Shown: in pieces, positions 12,835 to 25,100 of the stretch
Position numbering within the stretch: the first letter of the stretch is position 1
How the letters are laid out: the number at the start of each line of letters is the position of its first letter
From: Urechis unicinctus
Taxonomy: Eukaryota; Annelida; Polychaeta; Xenopneusta; Urechidae
Reading direction: 5' to 3'
DNA length: 64,000 nt
Assembly: GCA_034190875.2 (NCBI GenBank)
Contig: CM067354.1
Span: forward strand, 68,044,521 to 68,108,520
Translations under genes and position numbers: made by a program
Notes under the pieces: generated by a model
The model's input: the letters and a program-made list of their open reading frames with translations, nothing else
Databases searched by the model: none
Told to the model about the DNA's origin: nothing

Positions 12835-14700
12835 AATCTCCGCCATGTTCGCTGTGCAGGTTTTACAAAACCCAACTGTAACATACTGAAATTCGAACAA
12901 ATCTCATATATTCTGCATCATTCAAACCACTAAATGGTATAGTCCATGAGGTTGGATGGCTTGTAGATGTTTCAGTGAGACTTGGATTGTATAAACCACC
13001 AAGCTCAGCCCCATTGGCTTACCCAAATGATTACATTCTGGATGACATTAGTGTGCTTATATGTAGGCTTGTTACAACGACACATGACGGTTGTCACATA
13101 AACATGTTTATCATGTTGATTCTGCAACTTATCATATTTGTGCATAACCAGTGCAGATGTCGATCCAAGACGATACAATTTAATTACTCGAGCTTTGTCT
13201 CACGTTAAACCACTATATCTTGCATAACAGACAAGTTACATAACAAACTCTGAAGGTGTCGGCCATGCAGAGACCGAAGCTCACGTTGCAATACAGACAG
13301 GGTAGCTTTAATTAGAAACCAGTCCACTGACAAGTGCATCGCACTTATTCGTCTGTTGCTTGTCCAAATCGGTCAAATCGATTGAGTGAGGTTGCAAGTA
13401 ATGAGATAAAGAACACTCATTTTACCAAATGATGCCCTTTAAGCAGTTACGTTAGTTACCGACAAACTATATCCATATTACAGTGTGAGCTGTTAGCGAG
13501 CAGGCGGAGACACCATATCCCGCTTAATAAACAGGAGATATAGCCATTGTGACCATTGGCGAGGGTCTTTCCAGAAGCGTATTTGGTCCCACCGCACCAA
13601 TACGCATTGCTAAGCAGGTGTTTTATGGCTTGTATGAATGAAAACGCTGTCGCACAACGTGGCGGGTAAACTAGCTATATCTACAAAACAGTGTTTTTTT
13701 CTCATTAATATTAGCAAAGAAAATTGATGGCAAACACAATAATGACATTTAGGCCCCAACACAATGCATTTGGTCGATAGCGGGGTTTATAGCACATTTC
13801 CATCAAACATTAAAATTTTGCACTTCATGCAGACGCTACACAAATAGATGGGTTAATGTCGTAAGAGGAAATCTAAGCAAATACGCTATTCAAATTGGTT
13901 GATATGAAAGTGTTCTATATAGAATTGCAAAAGGGAAGTTGATTCAGCCGCGTTCACGTTCCACCAACAAAACTACTTGAAAAGCATTCACTAAATAAAT
14001 CAGCCTGAGTGGGGATAAACTTCCGAAGCACTTACTTGTGAAATGTTAAGCTACAGCTTAAATAAGCTCTTTGATCATCGATGATGATCTTAATACCTAT
14101 CATGACATAGATCAGAAAACATTTACAAATGGCAATTTGTAAAGGAGCTTTAACATAATGGCTGATCACTAGAAAGTGATTAACGTAGTGGTCATTCTTA
14201 CGTTCCAGGTTTCAACAGGTTGTCAGGTTGTGTGAACGACAACATGTGGAATTCAACATAGGACAGGCCAAATGTAGCCGTGTGTGCAATATAGTCCCTG
14301 AATTATGCTGCAATGTGCGCCAATGCCTGCATAACAAAACAAACAAGGCTCGTCCAATAACACTCATGCGCTGCCGATTATTTCAGTGTAGATAACGTGA
14401 TATGAATATAAGACGCATACCAATGTCCCCAGTAAACACAACTGCAGTCGTATCTGAATGAAGTTTCCCAACTTAGCTGAATAATAAAACAGTGATTCAG
14501 GATGGCTGTCATTCTATGCCGTCTGTAAAAGTGGACCCATTAGTAAGTAAACACCATTTCGGCTCCTCTACCTTAACAGAAGTTTGTAGTTTTAGTATAA
14601 ACGGTATTTAAAGTTGCCAGTTCTTTTCCGCTCAATGTACATTTCCCCCTTAACTCCGTAATGATTCTGGATTTGTAGCATCTTATTCGAACACCGTCGA
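12835..14700 (+). repeat. Left arm of inner inverted repeat
   Basis: Pairs in reverse complement with 16200-17360: 12900-13060 with 17030-17190, 13200-13420 with 16640-16810, 13980-14110 with 16380-16470, and 14570-14705 with 16215-16375. The right arm lacks the part equivalent to 13500-13980. The spacer is about 1.5 kb. The same left-arm sequence is repeated directly at 21.3-25.1 kb. Confidence 0.85.
13475..14600 (-). pseudogene. Decayed FOCAD segment (exons b, a and upstream)
   Basis: 13475-13540 resembles exon b (GTGAGCTGTTAGCGAGCAG is shared with 62957-62975). 13805-14110 resembles exon a plus its upstream intron, down to the ATCATCGATGA phrase found at 63809 in the intact gene. 14200-14600 continues into sequence whose intact partner would lie beyond the right edge of the window. 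The order is that of the gene. No frame survives. Confidence 0.75.
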
Positions 14701-14799
14701 TTACAATCTTTCGAATTCTATTCTTAGAGGTTCTGATAATCAATTGCAAGCTCCATAAACAGTCTTCAGAGATACCTTATTTGTTATTACGTGAGATGT

Positions 14800-15370
14800 G
14801 AGCTGTTGGCAGGATTGTTGCTATGCGGGAGGTCCAATGCTGATACTAGGAGCATCATTAACAGACTGGGGAGATGCCGCGGGTTTGTCAGAATATTGCT
14901 GTCGGCTAACGATGAGACACAAACCATGCCACCCAGCTGATAACCAAACTGGCAAATAACGCCTGCATTTAGTACTTTTTTGCGCCTGTCAGTGCGTATT
15001 TCAGTTAAGAGTCTGCGGGTACCATGTACACTGTCGTCCTTGGTCGACGACCACGTCTTGTGAAAGGTCGCTACTGGTAAAGCGTTTCATAGTGGCTTTA
15101 CACGAGCCTATTGTCTGCACACAGATACCTGGGTAACTTGAAACCCCCGATTTGTTTCTATCAGTCATCCTATCTTAAACAAATAACACGACTTATGAAA
15201 GCGCATCCAAAGTTACCTGGAAACAGCTGACTGCGATGTCTGTCATCTCATTGGCCGCAGAAAGTTGCTGTTAGGGGCTGGCTATTTGTTGACGTCCTTC
15301 ATGACGCCCATCAGCACACAAAGCACTGAGGTATCCAGATATGCCCATGCAGCTCCCCTATTTGTATACC
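14800..15370 (-). pseudogene. Decayed FOCAD exon copies (exons u and j)
   Basis: 14805-14950 matches exon u at 52180-52345, including ATTAACAGACTGGGGAGATG and the CCCAGCTGAT phrase. 15220-15375 matches exon j at 58180-58340, including CATCAGCACACAAAGCACTG. Everything between those exons in the intact gene (about 6 kb) is absent. In this copy the end of exon u lacks the stop seen in the intact gene and is followed by CTCACGTAAT, a plausible donor. Confidence 0.78.
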
Positions 15371-15379
15371 TATCATCAA

Positions 15380-16190
15380 CCAACATCAAAAACGGAAATT
15401 TTTAAAAAGCTAAGCTCTTCTTTGTTATATACCAACGTCTCATAATGTATACACTTGTAGCTTCGCGCGGCCATCAGCACAGTAAGTTTGAACCACTCAT
15501 TATTCCACCGCTTACTCTACAACTACAAATCAAGTGATATCCTCTATGTTAGTGCAACTGTCCCTTCTACCGATTAACTTCCCTATATCATCGACTGTTC
15601 GGTCTGCACAGCAAGTATTTGTGTCTAATGTGGTTTACCATTCAGTCAGCGCTACTGCTTATGCAACAAATTTGTTGATATTTCCATCTGGGTTGAACCC
15701 TACAATAAAGACGCTAAATGAGACTGCCATCTAATAGCATGCTCATTAGTGAACATGGGTCACCCCTGATGATGGCGACTCTGATCCTTTACAAATGAAC
15801 GGACGACATGCTGTTGGTATATCTAATTGCCTTTCCCCGCCCTGTTTAGGAGGAATAACGAATTGATCGCTCCTGCTTCCGATGAATCACAATCGCTTGA
15901 TTTCATTTTACAGCTAAAGAAATAATTCAATGATGTTTTACAGATGCCGTAGAGAACGTTTTGTGTACTTGGCATTCACCACATGTATGATGTTACCGCC
16001 GGATTACAAATAACTCATTCATGATGAGTAAAGCCAGTGCAAAAACCAACCGAAATATACTGAAATGCAAGCCTTCGTATACTATTTAATGGTTTTTATG
16101 AAGTTGCAATGACTCACAGTTGAGTCCCCAGTTGCATTTTATGGTATTGATTTCAATGATATTATAATTATCCCAAATATGGTGAGAATA
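15380..16190 (+). repeat. Spacer of inner inverted repeat; inverted copy at 25.1-25.8 kb
   Basis: 15530-16090 matches 25170-25800 in reverse complement (for example GTTTACCATTCAGTCAGCGC against 25660-25680). The 15770-15900 part resembles the FOCAD intron between exons j and i and the copy at 9180-9340. Confidence 0.75.
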
Positions 16191-16199
16191 TATACGAAG

Positions 16200-17360
16200 G
16201 TTTGAATTTCAGTATATTTTGAAAGATTGTAATCGAAGGTGTTCGAATAAGATACTACAAAGCCGGAATTATTGCGGAGATAAAGGGGAAATAAACATAG
16301 AGCGGAAAAGGACTAGAAACTTTAAATACCGTGCATACTAAAACTACAAACTGTTGTTAAGGTAGAGGGGCCGAAATGGTTTTAAGATCATCGTCGATGA
16401 TCAAGGAGCTTATTTAAGCTGTAGCTAAACCTTTCACCAGTAAGTGTTTTGAAGTATATCCCCACTCAGACTGAAGTAACAGATCGGAGTTATCATCACA
16501 TGTTGTACCGCCTGTGCTTAATCGTTTTATTTGCAGCGAAATGCGAGTTTGACGGTAACTAACGTGACTGCTTAGAGGGCATCAAGCACATTTGGTACAA
16601 TGAGTGTTGCAACTAATCATCTAAGTTAGTTAAGTCATTCTTTAACTCATTATTTGCAACCTCATTCAATCGATTTGACTGCTTTGGACAAGCAAGAGAC
16701 TAATAAGTTGCAATGCACTTGTCCGTTTACTCGGTCTATACTTGGCCGACACTTTAAGAGTTGGTTATGTTACATGTCTGTTATACAAAATGTAATGGTT
16801 TAACGTGAGACAAAGCTCGAGTTATTCTATTGTTTCGTTTGGATCGATATGTACACCTGCTCTTGTTATGCACAAATATGATAATTTGACAAATTAAACT
16901 TATTTTTAAACTATCATAAACATTCTACCACTCTGTTGGACAGGAGGTCACCATTATGGATAAACATGTGGTTCAGCTGTTTATGTTACAACCGCCAAGT
17001 GTTGTTGTAACAAGCCTATATATAAGCACACTGATGTCATCATAAATGTAAGCATTTGGGTAAGCCAGTGGGATTGAGATTGGTGGTTTATACTATCCAC
17101 GTCTCACTGAAGCATCTACAAGTCATCCAATTGGGTGTTGGACATCAGGTAGATACTCCATGGACTATAACATTTAGTGGTTTGAATGATGCAGCAACAA
17201 CTCACATATTGGTCTCTAGTTGCATTTCAAAGGTGTTAATATTAATGATAGCATACCAATATGGTGAGGATATATGGGTTTATTTCGAATTTCAGTATAT
17301 TACAGTTGGGTTCTGTAGAACCTGCAAAGTGAACATAGAGGAGATGTACAAACCATAATT
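16200..17360 (-). repeat. Right arm of inner inverted repeat
   Basis: Reverse complement of 12835-14700 with an internal loss of about 0.5 kb. With the 1.5 kb spacer a transcript crossing both arms could fold on itself, though the arms are visibly diverged. Confidence 0.83.
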
Positions 17361-17389
17361 CCACCACGACCAGCATAGTGCCAACGTGT

Positions 17390-17800
17390 TCCCAACTACT
17401 CGAAGACAGTGTCAAGATCGATAACAGCCAACTCATACCCGTCCTAATTCTGGGCAATGCTGACCCAATGACTTGGTCTTCCCGCGGTTTCACTCTCATA
17501 GCGCGTTTGCGTGGCGCACCTGCTTCGTTCATCGCCGGACAGCAGCCTCCGAGCTCGACACATCTCTTTAACAACCTGCACCTGTAGTTCGTGTCTTTCT
17601 TCCACATCGAAAGAACGTATCATGCGCATCTCTACACAATACGATAGTTTTCTTGCATGTCGTAATATACAGCGCAATGTTTTAAGTACTTGAGTGATAC
17701 CACGGCAATGAGGACCAATCAGACGTAAGAATACAACTTTAGGGCTGTCACCATTATATTTGAATATATATCCTGCAGTATTCAAATGTGCAAATAAAGT
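17390..17800 (+). pseudogene. Decayed FOCAD exon h copy, inverted
   Basis: The plus strand reads like FOCAD exon h in coding direction: ACAGCCAACTCATACCCGTC, then CAATGCTGACC, then a Leu-Arg-rich stretch, equal to the ISQLIPVL...SNADLV...VRLPG part of the gene. The rest to 17800 is shared, inverted, with 20860-21070. Frames do not continue. Confidence 0.78.
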
Positions 17801-18179
17801 ATATTTTTGCTATCATTTGTATTTAGGTATGTAGTAACAATGTACAAAACAGGTAAGTGCTTAAGTGACAAGAAGTGACAAGCAAATGAATCTATGATTG
17901 CTGATATGTCAATACGGTGGTTTATGTATATGGCTCCTTCATATTTCATTGCTGATGGCGGATATTGGTTATCACAGAGGTTTTTAGTTTAACTTTACAA
18001 TACAGCGACATATATTCTCAAATTTGGTGATATTTGTGCCCAAAAAGCTGATCCTTGATACCAAGGAAGAACAGAATAATTGATCTATATTTCGAGAAGG
18101 CGATGTTCTTCAACGAACATAGAAGCAGTGCACATCCTTATATACGAGCTCCGTTATGAAATAAAACATACTAATGACC
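17801..18179. other. No recognised feature
   Basis: AT-rich sequence. Its first 70 bases pair weakly with 20800-20870, as an extension of the inverted match of 17.4-17.8 kb. Confidence 0.5.
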
Positions 18180-18740
18180 CTGGCAACGGTGATAAGTAAC
18201 ATCAATTAACATGCCAATAAACAGTTGTTGCTGGATTTTACCTGGATATTAAGGTAGTACTAATCGAGTTCAGTAGACAAAACTTTCGCACTTATATTAT
18301 GGACGTTAAGCTACTTGACACGTCGTTTTTAGACAAAAACAAGGGAACAGTATGCGCTCTACACCTAATGAGTGCTATTGCATTGTCTGTACCCATCTCC
18401 AATGCGCATATAAGTTATTTGTTATCTAGTTGCAACATCATACATGTAGCTATGGTAAAAGTCAACAAAAGCGTTCTCTGCAGTGTCTGTCCGGCGGCTA
18501 AACATCCTTCGATTTGGTTCCTAAGTTTAGATATGAAAGAGCGGTTCACAGGGAGCAGGAGCGGTCAGTATCCTATTCATATCAATGATTTACTGTCATT
18601 CAATAGGCAGTATGCATCGTGAACACATTTAACGGAATTTACCAACAACATATCATCATCTTCAGGGGAGCACGCTAATTGATGTCGCCAATAATAGCGA
18701 ATGTGCATGGAGGCGCAAGAGGAGTTAAGCATGAGACAGG
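18180..18740 (+). repeat. Direct repeat E (copy 1)
   Basis: Repeated in the same orientation at 25960-26460 (shared phrases TGCTGGATTTTACCTGGATA and TTATATTATGGACGTT). It contains an open stretch (18299-18619) with no family features that is broken in copy 2, so I do not call a gene. Confidence 0.8.
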
Positions 18741-19454
18741 ATGCAAGTCAGATATTAAAGGCTTTTTCCCAGGTTGAACTTCCATAACCCTTGGGTCAGC
18801 AACATATCATTTCCATAACGGAGTAATGCACGCCGTAATTGTGTATAACACGCTGAACCACGACAAATAAATTATGGTACAGACCAGAACTTTCATGATT
18901 ATGGATAGCAGATTCATAATGTTGACAGTTACAATAACAACGTGGACAGCATATGATTTGAAGTGTTTGGCACTAACATTGCAATAACAAGACGTTCAAG
19001 CACACTGCACATAGGCTCTTCCAGGAACTTCTACCTGTGTGTGATATTTTATGGCTATTTCCTTTTGATTCTTTTATCACCGCCATAGCATTTGAGTCCG
19101 TCAATCCGATGAATCAATTTAGCTGCGTGGTTAGTCTCAGTGTGTCCTGTCAAACCTCCTCCAAACCAAACCGAACTGAACTGGTTTTAACTGAACTGGG
19201 AAATACAGCATTCTCTTAGTCGTTCCCACTCCCTTGTACAAATCCTGATTTCCTGTGTGACCCTAGTTCATTTATGCGACCGAGGTTGTTAATCTGTGCA
19301 TACTAATTTCAATGATTGTACACACATCACAACTGGGTTGATAGCATTCTACGGATGTGATCACCAGCGAGGAATACATTAATGTTCGTGTCAATACTGG
19401 ATGAGCTGGTATCTAATAGCATGCTCAGTAGTGAATATGAGTCACCCCTGATGA
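18741..19454. other. Spacer without a supported gene
   Basis: Parts (19290-19440) resemble 25820-25950 and the end of the inner spacer near 15740-15770. Nothing codes convincingly. Confidence 0.5.
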
Positions 19455-20715
19455 TGACAGTCCTAACATCTTGCCTTCTGGCATATTGCATGGATTACCT
19501 CCCCTAAACTGCCTGTGTATTACAGTGGTGCGTCAGATAAACCGCAGACATATGTATTTGTACTGTTGTGAAATACAGCAGTTTTAACAGATGGCCTGCG
19601 ACTATGGCACGTTATGAATAATCGAACGGCACTGGCTTATGAAGCAAGTGTCCCTATTAACAGTCTTTGCTTTATTGCATAAGGCTACTGAAACCCACGC
19701 ACCAGGACATATTCAAATTACAAGAGGATATGTTGACTGCGGTGGGATTTCACGGTTTACTGAAGCATTTCCTGCGCCACCAAAGGGGCTGGATAACATA
19801 TATTTCTAACAAAACGTTGGTGGTATTTTACGTCCAAATGACGTCACATCATGCACCAAATCGTTATATTCAGAAACAAATCTGTTTAGTAAAATATACC
19901 GAAATTTAACGAACGTCAGCTGAGTTTGCTGGTCACAGATTCAACTGCTTCCTTGTTTGCCATTTTGAACAAATAATCATGATTTTACTTCGTTGTAAAC
20001 CGGAAAATGCACACATATACTCATACAATATTCTTCCCTCTACAATCAAACTAGCCCTTTCCTCATATAATTTGCCGAATGTTAGTGAAATAGCTGGCTG
20101 TTTTTCATTACTCGTATATCCAATTGAGTTCCCGCTGCTCATTTGGATAACAAAAATAGAAATCCCGTTTCATGCCGATATACACATACATAATGGATGA
20201 GTGGATCAAAGAGAGCGTTCAATAGTAAGCACTTAACTTGCACTGATGTGGACATAACGCAACCTTTCTATGGATGCTTATTGTCAATGGATGTGGTTTA
20301 TTTCACTGTTCATTTGCGTTCAGCCGAATGGCCTCGGTTCGATATGCAGCACGCCGCATTACTCCTCCTCTATGACGGAGATGTACCTCTGTGTCATGCA
20401 CTAAATTGATAGTCCCTATTCCACCCTTATGCCAATTAGGTTCATTTATCGACGCTATTCCTATTTGAATCGTGTTGTTAGACACAGTATGTGGCGTTAC
20501 TATTAAGGGCTTCGGAGTATGGCTGGTGAGTTTGAATAATTGAGTTAATGGTGCAATTCAAGTTTAACAACAGGAAATCGATGTTCTTTTGGTCACATGC
20601 CACTAACAGAGGTGTCTTGAAACGTATACTTTTCTATGGAAAGCTTTAATGTACGACGGCTATGGCTGTCTTTGTATATCAAAAGCATCTATCCCTAATA
20701 ATACGACACTTGTTC
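19455..20715 (+). repeat. Duplicon block D (copy 2)
   Basis: Near-identical to 11580-12800, with small indels and about 5 percent differences by eye. This is the closest pair in the window, so this direct duplication is probably the youngest. Confidence 0.88.
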
Positions 20716-20859
20716 CTCACAGACCTGAAAAAACAAAACATTTAGCATATAAAAATAAACTTACCGAATTGACAGATCAACAATCATAGATTCACTTGTT
20801 TGTCACTAAAGCACTTTCCTGGTTTTTTTACATTGTTAATACATACCTGAAAAGAAAAT

Positions 20860-21300
20860 GATAACAAAAATACACTTTATTTGTACATTTGAATACCGGT
20901 TTATTGCAGGATATATATTCAAATATAATGGTGACAGCACTAAAGCAGTTGTACTCTTACGTCTGATTGGTCCTCATTGCCGTGGTATCTCTCCAGTACT
21001 TAAAACATTGCGCTGTATATTACGACATGCAAGAAAACTATCGTATTGTGTAGAGATCCGATATACAGGAGTAGGTTGTTAAAGAGACGTGTCGAGCTCA
21101 GAGGCTGCTGTCCGGCGATGAACGAGGCAGGTGCGCCTTGCAAACGCGCTATGAGAGTGAAACAGCGGGAAGACCAAGTCATTGGGTCAGCATTGACCAG
21201 AATTAGGACGGGTATGAGTTGGCTGTTATCGATATTGCCACTGGCTTCGAGTAGTTGAGATCACGTTGGCACCACGCTGATCGTGGTGGAACTATGGTTT
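20860..21300 (-). pseudogene. Decayed FOCAD exon h copy inside inserted inverted piece
   Basis: 21090-21260 matches exon h (60050-60180) in gene orientation, with GGGATGAGCTGGCTGATAGC of the gene recognisable as GGGTATGAGTTGGCTGTTAT. The whole 20860-21300 piece is the reverse complement of 17360-17800 and separates block D from the following direct repeat. Confidence 0.75.
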
Positions 21301-22176
21301 ATATATATCAAGGAAAGCACAATCTCCTCCATGTTAGCTGTGCAGGTTTTACAAAACCCACCTGTAATATACTGAAATTCGAACAAATCGCATATATTCT
21401 CACTATATTGGTATACTTATTATGCCATCATTGATATTAACACCTTTGAAATGCAATTAGAGACCAATCAATGAGTGGTTGCTGCATCATTCAAACCACT
21501 AAATGGTATAGTCCATGAGGTTGGATGACTTGAAGATGCTTCAGTGAGACGTGGATTGTAAAAACCACCAAGCTCAGCCCCATTGGCGACCCATATGCTT
21601 ACATTTTTGATGACATCAGTGTGCTTATATGTAGGCTTGTTACAGCAACACATGAAGGTTTTCACATAAACATTTTTATCATGTTGATTTTGCAACTTAT
21701 CATATTTGTGCATAACCAAAGCAGGTGTACATATCGATCCAAGACGATACAATACAATAACTCGAGCTTTTTCTCACGTTAAACCATTACATCTTGCACA
21801 ACAAACATGTTTCATGACCAACTCCAAAAGTGTCGGTCATGCAGAGACTCACGTTGCAATTCAGACAGGGTAGCTTTAATAACAAACCAGTCCACTGACA
21901 AGTGCACTGTAACTTATTTGTCTCTTGCTTGTCCAAATTAGTCAAATCGATTGAGTGATGGTTGCAAGTAATGAGATAAAGTATGACTTAACGAACTTAG
22001 ATACTTAGTTGCAACACTCATTTTACCAAATGATGGCATCTAAGCAGTTACGTTAATTACCGACAAACTATATCCATATTACAGTGTGAGCTCATAGCGT
22101 GCAGACGGAAACAACATATCCCGAGGGACATCGGCACTACGCATCATAATCGCTTAATTAACAGGAAAATACAGCA
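21300..22176 (+). repeat. Direct copy of 12835-13560
   Basis: Follows the same order as 12835-13560, including the weak FOCAD exon b remnant at 22085-22140. It is interrupted at 22177 by the ISL2EU element and resumes at 23715. Confidence 0.85.
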
Positions 22177-22350
22177 ATAGATCGTTTCCCGGTGACCGGA
22201 AGTAGTTCTTCCCGTAACCCGTCTTGTTGCTAAGGCTCGCCACCCGTTAAAGCTTTTCCTTAGCGACGCTGTATGAACAGTTTGTAGTGTACCGTAAATT
22301 ATGTTTTTAATCTGTTTTTGCCGAATAATTAACGATCACATCGAACCAGA

Positions 22351-22620
22351 ATGCCCACGAAACATTGCTGTTGGGGTAGGTGCAACTCAGACAGCCGATA
22401 TAGAGATCGTGAAAGAATGAATGGCGTGTCTTTCATTCCTTTTCCAAAGTTACGCTCCAATCCAACGAAATTCAGAGAGTGGGCCAGGGCATATGGACGG
22501 GTGCACGACGTCTTATTGATATATTTATATTACCGTCGTGCGCGGCTAGTGGACGGGAAAATTTTGGGCCAGAGAAGGTTAATGCGGGCACCTATATCTG
22601 TACAAAGCATTAAAACATAA
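22351..22620 (+). CDS. THAP-domain protein of ISL2EU (truncated)
   Basis: Begins MPTKHCCWGRCNSDSRY, a C2CH THAP start: Cys pair spaced by four residues (CCWGRC), then a basic linker, then FIPFPK and a W-R-xx-GR pattern (EWARAYGR), the core of the DNA-binding fold. About 55 residues of THAP-like sequence are readable. After VHDVLL the expected C-SKHF zinc ligands do not follow, and the frame runs through unrelated sequence to a stop, so the domain is cut. In the family this protein is expected to bind transposon ends. It sits 170 bases inside the left end and faces the nuclease gene. Confidence 0.72.
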   Translation: MPTKHCCWGRCNSDSRYRDRERMNGVSFIPFPKLRSNPTKFREWARAYGRVHDVLLIYLYYRRARLVDGKILGQRRLMRAPISVQSIKT

Positions 22621-22937
22621 ACCGCTTCTCAAGACTCAAATATATACTTGTGTTAAAAGTATGATTTTTGTTCTTAACTGCAGTCAAGAAAAAAATAGTT
22701 TATATCTATTTGTTTTCTCCAAGACAGTTCCTTGCCAACTCTACAAAACACTGATTAATTCTACAATAAAGAATAATAAACACACTCACATTCCATTTAA
22801 CCGAGTACCATTTATTTATAAACAGTACGGCTATTATGAACGAGAACATGAAAAGAAATATTATCAATTAAAGCAAACTATACATTAAAAGATTAATGCA
22901 CAGAAAAAATAAGACCACTATTGTTGGGCCAACTTGA

Positions 22938-23640
22938 TTATTTCTGGAAAGAGAAATGATGAAAAGAACAATGCGACACATTATACACAATTTCTGCAAA
23001 CTTTTCTTTATTAAAGGGTACACTGATAATGTGGAAGCCATGTATTGTGTACAACACAAAGTCACAATTCTGTACACCATCAATTCCCATCTGTCCCTGC
23101 ACTTGATTGTAATAAGCACTGTTGTGCTTGAGGTGAAGAAACCCATCTTCATTTTTCACGCACCCTTTTTCAATGGCTGCCAATCGAGAATTTTTTTTTC
23201 TCAGTGCATATGGCATTTGATCTCGAGAAGTCATTTCGGGCGACATGAACAACTTACAATGCCATCAGCGGAGCAAGCCATATACGGTCTGTCTGAAGAC
23301 ACAAGTAGTACGGTAGTATCTACTTTGAGGTGCTTATGCATCTTTCTATTAACGGTAGTGTATAAAGAACGGGCACATTTGTCTTTCTTGGAACCCGGTA
23401 TGGCTTGAGCATGACTGTATGATGTGCCCGACAAACTCCTTTGCTCTATCCAGCACACCCAGTGAGAGGCATGTGGGCTCTAGAGACTGAGATGAAGGTT
23501 GACTTGGATCTTGACGTCGGTAATCCGTCGTTGTAGCCCCTCTATCCCTCAAAAAACTCAGCAGTTGTTCGACTTTCCAACGCGAAAAGCTGTTTTGAGC
23601 GCCATTGTTGTGAACATGAAACTCTTTGTTTGTACAGGGG
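22938..23640 (-). CDS. SAP plus YqaJ-like nuclease of ISL2EU (broken)
   Basis: In order on the minus strand: a SAP-like motif SRWKVEQLLSFLRDRG (about 23595-23545), a middle part CARSLYTTVNRKMH, the YqaJ hallmark SSDRPYMACSADGIVSC (about 23300-23240), then LKHNSAYYNQVQGQMG and CDFVLYT (about 23130-23050). The ASPDGI-like Asp and the QVQGQ motif belong to the YqaJ viral-recombinase-type nuclease fold that these elements are thought to use for transposition. Pieces lie in at least three frames, and the usual Glu-x-Lys segment is only weakly represented, so it is a relic. Convergent with the THAP gene. Confidence 0.72.
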
Positions 23641-23714
23641 TCACATGCCTCGTTACGCCAGGTGCGCTGTTGCGCAAGCGTGCATGCGTAATTGGGGTTA
23701 CCTGGAAAAAGAGT

Positions 23715-25100
23715 ATTGTGACCATTGGAGAGGGTATTTGGTCCCACCGCACCAATACGCATTGCTAAGCAGGTGTTTAATGGCTTGTATGCAAGAAAAC
23801 GCTGTCGCACAACATATACTCTACAGAGAGTTGGAGGTGTGGCGGGTAAACTCGCAATATCTACACAACAGCGCTTTTTTCTAATTAATATTAGCAAAGA
23901 AAATTGATGGAAAACGCTGTAATGACATTTAGACCCCAACACAATGTATTTGGTCGATAGCGGGGTTCATAACACATTGCAGCTTTAGCAAGACAAATTA
24001 AATCTTTACTCCATCACATATTAAAATTTTGCACTTCATGCAGACGCTAAGCAAATAGATGGGTTAATGTCCGAAGTGGAAATCCAAGCCAATACGCTAT
24101 TCAAAATGGAGGTGGTTGATACGAAAGTGCTCTATATAGAATTGCAAAAGGGAAGTTGATTCTGCCGCGTTCACGCTCCACCAACAAAACTCCTTGAAAC
24201 GCATTCACTAAATAAATCAGCCTGAGTGGGATATAGTGAGATATACTTCCGAAGCACTTACTTGTGAAATGTTAAGCTACAGCTTAAATAAGCTCTTTGA
24301 TCATCGATGATGATCTTAAAACCTATCATGACATAGATCAGAAAGCATTTACAAATGGCAATTTGTAAAGGAGCTTTAACATAATGGCTGATCACTAGAA
24401 AGACCGAGAGGGGGGCAGTTAAGGTTTGAGCAAAGCGACAATCAGATAGTTAATCTTGTCCGTATCATTGCACTCGTCTTTGTCATTACAAGTCTCATAA
24501 GGTGAATACCAAGAGCAGGTGTAGTGAGGTTAAAGTGTATTCCGGGTTGTTTGGTGGCTCAATGACGGATACGCCTCTTCAAAGGGGAGGACTGTCATGC
24601 TCAGGTACCAAATCATTGGAATCGTTTAACGTAGTGGTCGTTCTTACGTTCCAGGTTTCAACAGGTTGTCAGGTTATGTTGACGACAACATGTGGATTTC
24701 GATATGGGAAAGGCTACATGTAGCTGTGTGTGCAATATAGTCCCTGAATGATGCTGCAGTGTGCGTCAATGCCTGCATAACAAGACAAACAAGGCTCGTC
24801 CAATAACACTCATGAGCTGCCGATGATTTCAGTGTAGATAACGTGATATGAATATAAGACGCATACCAATGTCCCCAGTAAACACAACTGCAGTCGTATC
24901 TGAATGAAGTTTCCCAACTTAGCTGAATAATAAAACAGTGATTCAGGATGGCTGTCATTCTATGCCGTCTGTAAAAGTGGACCCATTAGTAAGTAAACAC
25001 CATTTCTGCTTCTCTACCTTAACAGAAGTTTGTAGTTTTAGTATGCACGGTATTTAAAGATGCCAGTTCTTTTTACGCTCAATGTACATTTCTCCCTTAA
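23715..25100 (+). repeat. Direct copy of 13560-14700 with FOCAD exon a remnant
   Basis: Resumes the 13.56-14.70 kb sequence after the ISL2EU insertion. 24000-24350 is a decayed FOCAD exon a and flank (minus-strand sense). 24600-25000 corresponds to 14200-14600. It contains a short extra piece (24400-24560) not seen in the partner. Confidence 0.83.

Larger units (their letters stand above)
22179..23714 (+). mobile_element. ISL2EU-type DNA transposon
   Basis: A 1.54 kb insertion, absent from the paired copy at about 13545. AT dinucleotides flank it (22177-22178 and 23715-23716). The ends are imperfect inverted repeats: left AGATCGTTTCCCGGTGACC, right (reversed) ACTCTTTTTCCAGGTAACC. It carries a THAP gene on plus and a SAP plus YqaJ nuclease gene on minus, the gene pair that defines ISL2EU elements. 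Both genes are damaged and the element is short for the family, so it is a decayed, internally deleted copy. Confidence 0.82.

Noticed and set aside
18299-18622. Open stretch of 107 codons as a gene
   Set aside because: The direct repeat at 26.0-26.5 kb breaks the same frame, and no motif is present.
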